A stretch of 64,000 nucleotides of DNA from Ulvibacterium marinum (lineage in GTDB: Bacteria; Bacteroidota; Bacteroidia; Flavobacteriales; Flavobacteriaceae). How positions within the stretch are numbered: the first letter of the stretch is position 1; every line of letters starts with the position of its first letter. The notes under the pieces were generated by a model, which was not told the DNA's origin, made no database searches, and saw only the letters and a list, made by a program, of their open reading frames with translations. Positions 55,033 to 63,574 of this stretch are shown in pieces. Location of the stretch: NCBI RefSeq assembly GCF_003626755.1, contig NZ_RBCJ01000001.1, positions 1,240,001 to 1,304,000 of the forward strand, written 5' to 3'. A program made the translations under genes and the position numbers.

Positions 55033-55782
55033 TTAAGTATTTATAATGCCTCCATCAATAGTCATTGCACTACCCGTAATCCAGGAAGAATCCTCGGAAA
55101 TCAGGAAAAGCGCTAATTTTGAAATGTCCTCCGGGGTACCCAATCGATTCAAAAGCGTGGTTTTTCCAGCATTTTCCACAGCGGTCTCGGGGTCTTCAAA
55201 AGCCTTGGCCGAATCCCATAATAATGGAGTATCTACCGGTCCGGGACAAATGGCGTTGACCCTAATTTTAGGGGCATATTCAACGGCCATTTGTTTCATT
55301 AAGGCCAATGACGCAGCTTTTGAGGCACAATAAGCCGGATGGTTGGGAAAACTTTTAAAGGCTGCAATGGAGGAATTGATCAGTATATTGCCCTCTCCTT
55401 TTAACAAATAGGGAATGGCGTATTTGGATAAGTAAAAAATAGCGCTAAGATTGGTGTCCAACGTTTTTTGCCATTCCGCCAAATTCAGTTCAACCACATT
55501 GCCCAAGCCCAGAATTCCTGCATTGATGGAAAGCACATCCAATTTTCCGAAATTTTCAATGGCAGCCTGTACCAATTCTTCATTATAGGGAGGCTCACTC
55601 ACATCACCTGGGATGAAAACAGCTTCCTTGAGGGCTGTGGCCAATGCTTTTCCCCTTTCCCCATTCCGCCCCGAAAGAACAAGTTTTGCCCCTTCTTCGG
55701 AAAAGGTCTCTGCTATGGATTTCCCCATTCCGCTTGTGGCCCCGGTGACGATACAGACTTTATCCTTTAGTTTATGTGGCAT
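55033..55782 (-). CDS. Short-chain dehydrogenase/reductase inside the arginine operon
   Basis: 249 residues, classical SDR: VTGATSGMGKSIAE binds NAD(P), NAG appears as SINAG, the catalytic Ser-Tyr-Lys are in INSSIAAF and YCASK, and the C-terminus is of the usual DGGI form. Substrate unknown. It lies 4 bp after argF' and 14 bp before argB, so it is cotranscribed with arginine genes although no SDR step is known in this pathway; it may be a passenger or act on an unknown side product. Confidence 0.93.
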   Translation of the reverse strand: MPHKLKDKVCIVTGATSGMGKSIAETFSEEGAKLVLSGRNGERGKALATALKEAVFIPGDVSEPPYNEELVQAAIENFGKLDVLSINAGILGLGNVVELNLAEWQKTLDTNLSAIFYLSKYAIPYLLKGEGNILINSSIAAFKSFPNHPAYCASKAASLALMKQMAVEYAPKIRVNAICPGPVDTPLLWDSAKAFEDPETAVENAGKTTLLNRLGTPEDISKLALFLISEDSSWITGSAMTIDGGIINT

Positions 55783-55786
55783 TTTT

Positions 55787-56731
55787 TTATTCCTTGATTT
55801 CTTCCAGAATTTTTTTCAAAACGATTTGTGCCGAATAGGTTCTATTATTGGCCTGTTCTACGACCAAGGACTGATGGCCGTCCAAGACCGCATCTTCCAC
55901 TACCACATTCCTCCGCACCGGAAGGCAATGCATAAATTTTGCCTTACCCAGCTTTTCCTGGGTAATCATCCAATCCGGATCTTGTTGTAATACCTGTCCA
56001 TATTCCAAATAACTGCTCCAATTCTTTACATACACGAAATCGGCATCCTTCAAAGCTTTGTTTTGATCGTATTCTATTTGGACGCCCTCTGTAATTGCCG
56101 GATTTAATTCATAACCTTTGGGATGCGTTATGATAAATTCCGCTTGTTGTTGCCGCATCATTTCTACAAAGGAATTGGCTACTGCGTGGGGTAGGGCCTT
56201 GGGATGTGGTGCCCATGAAAGTACCACCTTGGGTTTGGTATTCTTACTGTGTTCGGCCAAGGTAATGGCATCCGCCAAAGCCTGTAAGGGATGTCCTAAG
56301 GAGCTTTCCATATTTAATATGGGAACCGAGGCATAGGTTGCAAACCCGTTCAGGACCAATTCCGCTTCGTCCTTCTCCTTGTCCTTTAGACCGGCAAAAG
56401 CTCTAATTGCAATTACATCACAGTATTGGGAAACTACCTGGGCCGCTTCCCTTATGTGTTCGGAAGTGCCTTGATCCATAATAGTACCATCTTGATATTC
56501 CAGTGCCCATCCTTCTTTCCCAAAACTCATGACCATTACATCCATTCCCAGATTCAAAGCCGCTTTTTGGGTGCTTAAACGTGTCCTAAGACTGTTGTTG
56601 AAGAACAACAATCCAAGGGTCTTATTCCTACCCAAGTCTTTGGATGCAAAAGGGCTTTTTTTCAGAGCCCTTGCATCGGACACTAGATTGATTAGGGAAT
56701 CGATTTCAGTTATGGAAAGGAAATGCCTCAT
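55787..56731 (-). CDS. argF': N-acylornithine carbamoyltransferase (ArgF')
   Basis: 314 residues. The carbamoyl-phosphate motif is FFNNSLRTRLSTQKAALN, and HCLPVRRNV replaces the HCLP loop of normal OTCase, as in N-acetyl- and N-succinylornithine transcarbamylases. It carbamoylates N-acylornithine before deacylation. The position matching Glu92 of Xanthomonas AOTCase and Pro90 of Bacteroides SOTCase seems to be Ser90 (GTSEHI), which by published mutant work favours the succinyl form; this alignment is from memory. Overlaps proB by 4 bp. Confidence 0.93.
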   Translation of the reverse strand: MRHFLSITEIDSLINLVSDARALKKSPFASKDLGRNKTLGLLFFNNSLRTRLSTQKAALNLGMDVMVMSFGKEGWALEYQDGTIMDQGTSEHIREAAQVVSQYCDVIAIRAFAGLKDKEKDEAELVLNGFATYASVPILNMESSLGHPLQALADAITLAEHSKNTKPKVVLSWAPHPKALPHAVANSFVEMMRQQQAEFIITHPKGYELNPAITEGVQIEYDQNKALKDADFVYVKNWSSYLEYGQVLQQDPDWMITQEKLGKAKFMHCLPVRRNVVVEDAVLDGHQSLVVEQANNRTYSAQIVLKKILEEIKE

Positions 56732-57492
56732 TGTTTAATTTTGGTAAAGTTTCCGATTCCTTTTAGGGAATCCGTTATAAAATTGTCCTTTAATCCGTTT
56801 ACGATCCAAGTCTCGATGCCCGAACGCTGTGCTATGGTGGCCGCTTCTATTTTTGAATGCATCCCACCAGTGCCGTGCGTCGATTTTAACGTGCTGATTT
56901 CCTGTTTTAAAGTACCGATTCCGGATACGGAAGATATGGTCTCTGGAGTATCATTTTCCAAGGATATTTTGGTATAGATGCCATTGGTGTTGGTAGCGAT
57001 AATGAGCAGGTCTACCTGAAGTAACGCCGCCGTTAAGGCGGCCAATTTATCATTATCGCCAAATTGGATCTCGTCTGCAGCTACGGTATCATTTTCATTG
57101 ATTATCGGGATAAAGTTGTTGGAGACCAACACGTTTATGGTGTTTTTGATATTGGCCTTGGCATCCAGGTTCTCAAAATCCGAATACGACAGTAAACATT
57201 GCGAGGTAAAAAGTCCCAACTCCCTAAAATTTTCCTGAAAGATTCGCATCAAGTGAGGTTGACCAATGGCTGCCAAAGCTTGTTTTACATTGATTTCCGC
57301 TCCATTGTGCTCCAATTTTACGAATTGTTTGGCCGCTGCAATGGCGCCCGAACTTACAATGATAAATTCATAATCGCCCTTTAGGGATGCAATTTGCCTT
57401 CCAATGTCCTCGACTTTTCCACGGGAAATCTGATTGGTTTCCTTGGTCAAGGTATTGGTCCCTATTTTTAATAGGATTCGCTTTTTGCCCAT
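56728..57492 (-). CDS. proB: Glutamate 5-kinase
   Basis: 254 residues, amino-acid-kinase domain only, without the C-terminal PUA domain found in many ProB proteins. LLKIGTNTLT, IIVSSGAIAA, NENDTVAADEIQFGDNDKL and GTGGMHSKI mark the ATP and glutamate sites. It makes glutamyl 5-phosphate for proline. Followed by argF' with 4-bp overlap, and 15 bp after proA; arginine and proline genes are thus interleaved. Confidence 0.96.
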   Translation of the reverse strand: MGKKRILLKIGTNTLTKETNQISRGKVEDIGRQIASLKGDYEFIIVSSGAIAAAKQFVKLEHNGAEINVKQALAAIGQPHLMRIFQENFRELGLFTSQCLLSYSDFENLDAKANIKNTINVLVSNNFIPIINENDTVAADEIQFGDNDKLAALTAALLQVDLLIIATNTNGIYTKISLENDTPETISSVSGIGTLKQEISTLKSTHGTGGMHSKIEAATIAQRSGIETWIVNGLKDNFITDSLKGIGNFTKIKQ

Positions 57493-57507
57493 AGTCTTCT
57501 TTTTACG

Positions 57508-58704
57508 CTATCGTATTTGTCCGTTACCTCGTACATACCATTTATTGGACACAAGGTGTTGTAAGCCGATTGGGCCTCTTTGATGTAACTTGTCCGTGCT
57601 AATGGCGAGCTCGCCTCCTAGTCCAAATTGTCCCCCATCCGTGAAACGGGTGGATGCATTGTGATAAACTGCTGCGGAATCCACACTATTCATGAAGATT
57701 TCGGCCACCTCATTACTCTGGGTAATAATTGAAGCCGAATGTCCGCCACTATAGCGATTTATCTTGATGATTCCTTCTTCAAGATGAGGTACTTCACCCA
57801 GAACTATTTTGTAGTCAAGAAACTCCTCATGCCAAATGGACTCGTTCTCAATTTTGGAAACCCCTTCAAATTGGGCAAGATGATCATCGCCCAGAATTTC
57901 CACATTGTTTTTCCTTAATGCGGCAAGCAGTTGTTTTATAAATGCCTCCTTGTTGGGGAGTTCGTTGTTAATCAGAACTTTATCCAAAGCATTGCATGCG
58001 GATATTTTTGTTGTTTTGGCATTGATAATGATGTCCATGGCCATATCCAAATCTGCATCCTTGTGTATGTATACAAAATTATTGCCCCTACCACTTACAA
58101 TTACCGGGCAGGAGGCATGTTGTTTTACAAAAGCGATTAATCTTTCACCGCCACGGGGAACGATCAAATCCACGTTTTGGGTGGGATTTTCCAAGAATGC
58201 CTGCGTCTGGGTTCTATCAAATTGCAAGTACTCCACCCAATTAGTGTCGGCCCCGTTTTGCCTTAGTGATTTGTGCCATAAATCCACCAAGACCAAGTTA
58301 CTGTTCAGGGATTCCTTACCCCCCTTTAATAAAATCCGGTTTCCAGATTTAAAAGCAATTCCCGCCGCTTCGATGGTGACATCCGGACGGGACTCATAAA
58401 TGATGAGAACGGTCCCAAAAGGTGCTGTTTTATTGCTCACCTGCATCCCATTTTCATGGGTGAATCGATAACGTTCAATGCCTAAAGGGTCATCGGACTC
58501 TTCCAGTTGCTTTAAGGACAACAACATTTCCCCAATTTTGGCATCATTCACCTTTAACCGATCGCGCATGGCGATATCTCCATCGGCAAAACTGGCCATA
58601 TCCTTTGCATTGGCCGAAAGGAGGGTTTCGTCTTCCTGCTTCAGCAAGTCTGCCATGGTCGCCAAAACGGCGTTTCGTTTTTCAATATCCAAAATTAAGC
58701 TCAT
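57508..58704 (-). CDS. proA: Glutamate-5-semialdehyde dehydrogenase (gamma-glutamyl phosphate reductase)
   Basis: 398 residues, aldehyde-dehydrogenase fold. The catalytic Cys is in TTKISACNALDKVLIN; FGTVLIIYESRPDVTIEAA is the family's N-terminal signature and VDSAAVYHNASTRFTDGG its C-terminal one. It reduces glutamyl 5-phosphate to glutamate semialdehyde with NADPH. Overlaps argD by 4 bp. Confidence 0.97.
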   Translation of the reverse strand: MSLILDIEKRNAVLATMADLLKQEDETLLSANAKDMASFADGDIAMRDRLKVNDAKIGEMLLSLKQLEESDDPLGIERYRFTHENGMQVSNKTAPFGTVLIIYESRPDVTIEAAGIAFKSGNRILLKGGKESLNSNLVLVDLWHKSLRQNGADTNWVEYLQFDRTQTQAFLENPTQNVDLIVPRGGERLIAFVKQHASCPVIVSGRGNNFVYIHKDADLDMAMDIIINAKTTKISACNALDKVLINNELPNKEAFIKQLLAALRKNNVEILGDDHLAQFEGVSKIENESIWHEEFLDYKIVLGEVPHLEEGIIKINRYSGGHSASIITQSNEVAEIFMNSVDSAAVYHNASTRFTDGGQFGLGGELAISTDKLHQRGPIGLQHLVSNKWYVRGNGQIR

Positions 58705-59828
58705 ACCAGTTCTGCTTTTAATGCTTTGAAAAAAATATCCAAATGTTCTTGGGTTACATTCAGGGCAGGCAGAAATCGAAGTACAAATTTATCCTTTGCG
58801 CCTCCCGTAAACATATGCTGATTAAAAATCAATCGCTTTCTAAGATCCGCCACTTCAAAATCAAATTCAAGGCCCAACATAAGTCCGTGGCCTTTTACCC
58901 GTTTTACCTGGGGGAGGGTCATGGCTTTTTCGGTAAAATATTTCCCCAGAACACTCGCATTTTCCAACAATCCTTCATTTTCCAATACCTCCAGAACGGC
59001 CAATGTTGCAGCGCAGGCCAAATGATTACCACCAAAAGTGGTGCCCAGCATTCCATAGGACGCCTTTATATTTTCATGGATCAATATACCCGCCACAGGG
59101 AACCCATTGCCCATACCTTTGGCAATACTTATGATGTCCGGTTGAATGCCATGGTGTTGAAACGCAAAGAATTTTCCGCTACGTCCAAAACCGGATTGGA
59201 CTTCATCAGCTATCAATGTCACCTCGTGTTCCTTACAAAGTCGAGCAATGGTTTGATAAAATTGGGTAGAAGGTTCATCCAATCCCCCGACTCCTTGAAT
59301 GGCCTCAAGGATTACGGCACATACATCGCCTTTTTCGATTTCTCTTTTAAAGGCCTCCGTATCTTCGAAAGACAAAAAAGTGACTTTCTGTTGTTGATTT
59401 ATCGGAGCGTTGATTTTGGGATTGTCCGTTGCCGCTACGGCCGCGGAGGTCCTACCATGAAAACTATTGGTAAAGGCAATGACCCTGGATTTCCCGGTTT
59501 GGAAAGATGCCATTTTCAGTGCATTTTCGTTGGCCTCTGCACCGGAGTTGCACATGAACAAATTATAATCCGGGCAGCCGGAAAGTTGTCCTAGTTTTTC
59601 TGCCAATTCCTCTTGCAAGGGATTTTTGATGGAATTGCTATAAAACCCGATTTGATCCAACTGATCTTTAAGCCGTTTTATATAATGGGGATGTGAATGC
59701 CCGATGGAAATCACAGCATGCCCCCCATAAAAATCCAAATAATCCTGACCTTTGTCGTCCGTGACCACAATTCCCTTGGCAAAAACAGGAGTAACCTCAT
59801 ATAATGGATATACGTCAAATAATTTCAT
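58701..59828 (-). CDS. argD: Acetyl(acyl)ornithine aminotransferase
   Basis: 375 residues, class III PLP aminotransferase. SFHGRTSAAVAATDN, LIADEVQSGFGRSGK and the PLP-lysine segment SIAKGMGNGFPVAG are clear. It converts N-acylglutamate semialdehyde to N-acylornithine. Sits between proC (117 bp, repeat copy B) and proA (4-bp overlap). Confidence 0.96.
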   Translation of the reverse strand: MKLFDVYPLYEVTPVFAKGIVVTDDKGQDYLDFYGGHAVISIGHSHPHYIKRLKDQLDQIGFYSNSIKNPLQEELAEKLGQLSGCPDYNLFMCNSGAEANENALKMASFQTGKSRVIAFTNSFHGRTSAAVAATDNPKINAPINQQQKVTFLSFEDTEAFKREIEKGDVCAVILEAIQGVGGLDEPSTQFYQTIARLCKEHEVTLIADEVQSGFGRSGKFFAFQHHGIQPDIISIAKGMGNGFPVAGILIHENIKASYGMLGTTFGGNHLACAATLAVLEVLENEGLLENASVLGKYFTEKAMTLPQVKRVKGHGLMLGLEFDFEVADLRKRLIFNQHMFTGGAKDKFVLRFLPALNVTQEHLDIFFKALKAELV

Positions 59829-59945
59829 AGTATAAAGTTCAAATTCAAACTCAAATTCAGGTTCATAAAGGCTTGGTTAAGAATACCTTGGTATTTGATT
59901 TTGATATTTGTGTTTTTTTAGTTTTTGTATTTCAAACTTCTTACT
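59829..59945. repeat. Intergenic repeat between proC and argD, copy B
   Basis: Same kind of element as at 53086-53168: a TTCAAATTCAAACTCAAATTCA block, an AT-rich centre, then GGTATTTGATTTTGATATTTG followed by a T/A run. In both copies the order relative to the operon is the same, directly between a stop codon and the next start. Confidence 0.55.
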
Positions 59946-60746
59946 TTAAAGTTGCCCTTCCTTGATCCTACTAATTTTTTCATAAGAAGCTACAATGCCT
60001 TGTATCAACGAGGAACTGAGCCCTTGGTGTTCCATTTCATTAAGGCCTTGTATGGTACATCCCTTAGGGGTTGTCACCTTGTCTATCTCAGCTTCCGGGT
60101 GGCTCCCGGATGCAATCAACAAGCTTGCGGCCCCGTTGCAGGTATGCATGGCCAGTTCTTGTGCTTCTTTGGCATCAAAACCCAATTGGATGGCTCCTTG
60201 AGTGGTAGCCCTTATCAAACGCATCCAAAAAGCGATGCCACTGGCACAGATTACCGTAGCAGCCTGCATTTGTTTTTCGGGAATCTCCATAGTATGTCCC
60301 ATACGGTTAAATATGGCCTTGGCCAAATCGATTCGTTTTTGCCCCATCTCATTACTACAAACACAAGTCATGGACTGGCCCACGGAAATCGCCGTATTGG
60401 GCATACTCCGGATAATATATTTGTCTTCCCCAATAATATCTTCCATTTGAGCGATACCAAAACCTGTAATGGTGGATATGACTACGTGGTTTTCAGTCAG
60501 TAGGTCTTTAATATCTCTTAAAATCTTCTCCAATTGGCTAGGTTGTACCGCTAAGATCAGCACATCCGAATTTTTAACGGCCTCCCGATTATCAGTCGTG
60601 ATGGTCACATTCCCATACTTTTCATAATCCTTGATCTCCGTAGTCTTCCGTTTGGTGAGATACATGGTAGTGGCGCCGTTGGTGTTTAGTACGCCCTTGG
60701 CGATGGACAATCCCAAATTTCCCGCTCCTATAATGGCTATTTTCAT
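59946..60746 (-). CDS. proC: Pyrroline-5-carboxylate reductase
   Basis: 266 residues. N-terminal Rossmann motif IAIIGAGNLGLSIAKG, the RSMPNTAISVGQSMT segment and the C-terminal dimer signature VTTPKGCTIQGLNEME are typical. It reduces pyrroline 5-carboxylate to proline. 53 bp after argC. Confidence 0.96.
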   Translation of the reverse strand: MKIAIIGAGNLGLSIAKGVLNTNGATTMYLTKRKTTEIKDYEKYGNVTITTDNREAVKNSDVLILAVQPSQLEKILRDIKDLLTENHVVISTITGFGIAQMEDIIGEDKYIIRSMPNTAISVGQSMTCVCSNEMGQKRIDLAKAIFNRMGHTMEIPEKQMQAATVICASGIAFWMRLIRATTQGAIQLGFDAKEAQELAMHTCNGAASLLIASGSHPEAEIDKVTTPKGCTIQGLNEMEHQGLSSSLIQGIVASYEKISRIKEGQL

Positions 60747-60799
60747 GCTTTTTGAATTTATTCGTTTAGGTGTTGGTTCAAATTCATCTTAAATAAGGA

Positions 60800-61774
60800 T
60801 TAAAATACACCTGCCTTTAACTGTAATCCCAAATCTTCCTGAAAACCAAACATTAAATTCATGTTCTGTACGGCCTGGCCCGATGCTCCTTTAAGTAAAT
60901 TGTCAATGGCCGAGGTAATCAAAAGGATATTTTTATACTTATGCAAATGGATATGACATTGGTTGGTGTTCACCACTTGTTTTAAATGGATGGCGTCTGA
61001 GGCGATATGGGTAAATATCGCATCCGCATAAAAATTTTGATAAAGCTCGATGGCTTCAGCCTCGCTTCCTTCAAATGGGGAATAGGCCGTGGCCAAAATG
61101 CCTCTTGTAAAATTTCCCCGGTTGGGCAAAAAGAACAATTCGCCAATGTCATTTTCAAAGGAATTCAGACTTTCATTAATTTCTTCCAAATGCTGATGGG
61201 TAAAGGGCTTGTACCAACTTATGTTATTGTTGCGCCAACTAAAATGGGAGGTTGCCGAGGGACTTACGCCCGCTCCAGTACTTCCTGTCATAGCGTTGAT
61301 ATGAACATCATTTTGCAAAAAATCGGATTGCGCCATAGGTAAAAGCGCCAATTGAATGGCTGTGGCAAAACATCCGGGATTAGCAATATATTTGGCTTTT
61401 TGTATTTCTTCTTTCTTCAATTCGGGCAGGCCATATACGAATTTCTTTCCATCCAAAACGGCATCGGCCTGTAATCTAAAATCATTGCTCAGGTCTATGA
61501 TTTTTGTGTCCTTGGAAAATTGATGCTCCTTTAGAAATTGGGTAGAGTTGCCATGACCTAGGCATAGGAAAACCACATCAATATTTGGGTTTACTTTACC
61601 GGTGAATTCTAAATGTGTCAACCCTAGTAGATCGGGATGTGCCGTTGTGACTTGTTTGCCTGCCCTTGTGGTACTGTATACAAAATCGATTTCAACCTCT
61701 GGATGGTTCAGTAAAATCCGAATAAGTTCTCCACCGGTATAGCCCGATCCCCCTATGATACCTGCCTTAATCAT
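60800..61774 (-). CDS. argC: N-acetyl(acyl)-gamma-glutamyl-phosphate reductase
   Basis: 324 residues. GIIGGSGYTGGELIR is the NADP motif, the catalytic Cys is in IANPGCFATA, and the His of FTHQHLEEI follows. It reduces N-acylglutamyl phosphate to the semialdehyde. Starts within the last 8 bp of argG. Confidence 0.97.
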   Translation of the reverse strand: MIKAGIIGGSGYTGGELIRILLNHPEVEIDFVYSTTRAGKQVTTAHPDLLGLTHLEFTGKVNPNIDVVFLCLGHGNSTQFLKEHQFSKDTKIIDLSNDFRLQADAVLDGKKFVYGLPELKKEEIQKAKYIANPGCFATAIQLALLPMAQSDFLQNDVHINAMTGSTGAGVSPSATSHFSWRNNNISWYKPFTHQHLEEINESLNSFENDIGELFFLPNRGNFTRGILATAYSPFEGSEAEAIELYQNFYADAIFTHIASDAIHLKQVVNTNQCHIHLHKYKNILLITSAIDNLLKGASGQAVQNMNLMFGFQEDLGLQLKAGVF

Positions 61775-62957
61775 AATCCTCGTTTACATGGTTCGCTATT
61801 TTTCCGGGATTGGAAAGAATTTTGATGAAGCCTTTTGCGTCATCAGCTGTCCAGCCTTTGTTCATCTCCCCGTAACTTCCAAAGGAAGCGTTCATCAGAT
61901 CGTGCTCAGAGGAAATTCCATTCAATCTAAACTGGAATGGATATAGGGAAACGAATACATCGCCTGAAACGTTCTTTTGGGTATCGGTCAAAAAGGCTTC
62001 GATATTTCGCATCACCTCATCCAAATAGTTTCCTTCATGCAAAAGCATGCCATAAAAATTGCCCAGTTGTTCTTTTTGGAATTGCTGCCACTTGCTTAAG
62101 GTATGCTTTTCCAATAGATGATGGGCTTTGATAATAATGAGCGATGCAGGGGCTTCAAACCCCACTCGACCTTTGATGCCAATAATGGTATCGCCAACGT
62201 GAATATCCCTCCCAATAGCATATTTTGATGCCATATCTTCCAACTTAATGATATTGTTTACAGAAGTATCCTGCTGACCATCAATGGCGACCAATTCTCC
62301 CCTTTCAAAGGTCAATTTTACTTCTACTGGAGTTTTTTCCTGTAATTGACTAGGGTAGGCAGAATCTGGTAAGGGTTTATGGGAGGTAAGGGTTTCGTCA
62401 CCTCCGACGGAAGTGCCCCAAAGGCCTTTGTTAATTGAATATTTGGCCTTTTCCCACGGATAATCCACACCATTTTGCTTCAAATATTCAATTTCTGTTT
62501 CACGGGCCAATTTGTTATCCCGAATAGGGGTGATGATTTCAATACCAGGTGCCATGATCTGAAAGATCATATCAAAACGTACTTGATCATTTCCTGCACC
62601 TGTGCTGCCATGTGCAATATAATTCGCGCCTATTTTTTTGGCATGTTTTACGATTTCAATGGCCTGTACGATTCGTTCCGCGCTAACGGATAAGGGATAG
62701 GTATTGTTCTTTAATACATTCCCAAAAATGAGATACTTCACTACTTTTTCGTAGAACGTTTGGACGGCATCAATGGAGGTATAGGAGGTAGCGCCGAGTT
62801 CCAGAGCTTTTTCCTCAATACTTTTTATCTCTTCCTTGGAAAATCCACCTGTATTAACACTGACCGCGTGTACCTCAAAACCTTTTTCTTTGGATAGATA
62901 CTTGGCACAATAGGAAGTGTCCAATCCGCCGCTATAGGCTAAAACTAGTTTTTTCAT
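61767..62957 (-). CDS. argG: Argininosuccinate synthase
   Basis: 396 residues. The ATP PP-motif LAYSGGLDTSYCAKYL begins the protein, and ANYIAHGSTGAGNDQVRFD is the second family signature. It joins citrulline and aspartate. Overlaps the GNAT gene by 4 bp (ATGA) and argC by 8 bp, giving tight coupling at the head of the operon. Confidence 0.97.
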   Translation of the reverse strand: MKKLVLAYSGGLDTSYCAKYLSKEKGFEVHAVSVNTGGFSKEEIKSIEEKALELGATSYTSIDAVQTFYEKVVKYLIFGNVLKNNTYPLSVSAERIVQAIEIVKHAKKIGANYIAHGSTGAGNDQVRFDMIFQIMAPGIEIITPIRDNKLARETEIEYLKQNGVDYPWEKAKYSINKGLWGTSVGGDETLTSHKPLPDSAYPSQLQEKTPVEVKLTFERGELVAIDGQQDTSVNNIIKLEDMASKYAIGRDIHVGDTIIGIKGRVGFEAPASLIIIKAHHLLEKHTLSKWQQFQKEQLGNFYGMLLHEGNYLDEVMRNIEAFLTDTQKNVSGDVFVSLYPFQFRLNGISSEHDLMNASFGSYGEMNKGWTADDAKGFIKILSNPGKIANHVNEDYD

Positions 62958-63574
62958 TTTTGCTTCTTTTTGAGGAACAATTGCTCCTTAATACTTTTTA
63001 ATCGTTTAAACGCCTTGCTATTTACTTTTTCCTTTTTCGGGGCTTTCTGTTCGGCCGAGGCGTCATATAACATCCCGGTACAAAGACACATTTTTTGTTC
63101 GGTCCGGGTAAGGATGTCAAAATTCTTACAGGTCTGGCAACCTTTCCAGAAATCTGGATCATCGGTAAGTTCGGAGAAGGTTACCGGTTTATAGCCTAAT
63201 TCATAATTCATCTTCATTACGGCCAAACCCGTTGTAATTCCAAATATCTTGGCCTCGGGAAATTTCTTTCTCGAAAGTTCAAAAATTTCCTTTTTGATTT
63301 TCTTGGCAAGCCCTTGATTCCGATAATCAGGATGTACTATAAGGCCTGAATTGGCCACAAAATTCTTATCGCCCCATACTTCTATATAACAAAAGCCGGC
63401 AAATTTTTCCCCATCCAACGCGATTACCGCATTCCCGTTCTCCAGGCGTTTTATAATATACTCGGGGGTTCGCTTGGCAATGCCAGTACCCCGCACCTGG
63501 GCGGATTCCGATATGGTATCGCTTATAATTTGGGCGTATTTAAAATGTGATGCGTTCGCAATAACAATTTCCAT
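62954..63574 (-). CDS. GNAT acetyltransferase heading the arginine operon, candidate N-acylglutamate synthase
   Basis: 206 residues. The acyl-CoA-binding motif of GNAT enzymes is seen in LIVHPDYRNQGLAKKIKKEI (residues ~77-96). The C-terminal part adds a Cys cluster (CQTCKNF ... MCLCTGM, about residues 145-167) that may bind a metal, and a Lys-rich tail. The operon encodes every arginine step except N-acylation of glutamate (no ArgA or ArgJ), so this protein is the obvious candidate for that step; this is inference from context. Its start lies 89 bp after the leader-peptide stop. Confidence 0.85.
   Translation of the reverse strand: MEIVIANASHFKYAQIISDTISESAQVRGTGIAKRTPEYIIKRLENGNAVIALDGEKFAGFCYIEVWGDKNFVANSGLIVHPDYRNQGLAKKIKKEIFELSRKKFPEAKIFGITTGLAVMKMNYELGYKPVTFSELTDDPDFWKGCQTCKNFDILTRTEQKMCLCTGMLYDASAEQKAPKKEKVNSKAFKRLKSIKEQLFLKKKQK

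Noticed and set aside
57905-58399. 164-codon frame antisense to proA
   Set aside because: Shadow of a conserved gene; composition follows proA codon bias and no motif is present.
58743-59594. 283-codon frame antisense to argD
   Set aside because: Long but antisense to a well-kept aminotransferase; unusual composition and no domain.
59925-60503. 192-codon frame antisense to proC
   Set aside because: Shadow of proC; no supporting promoter or motif.
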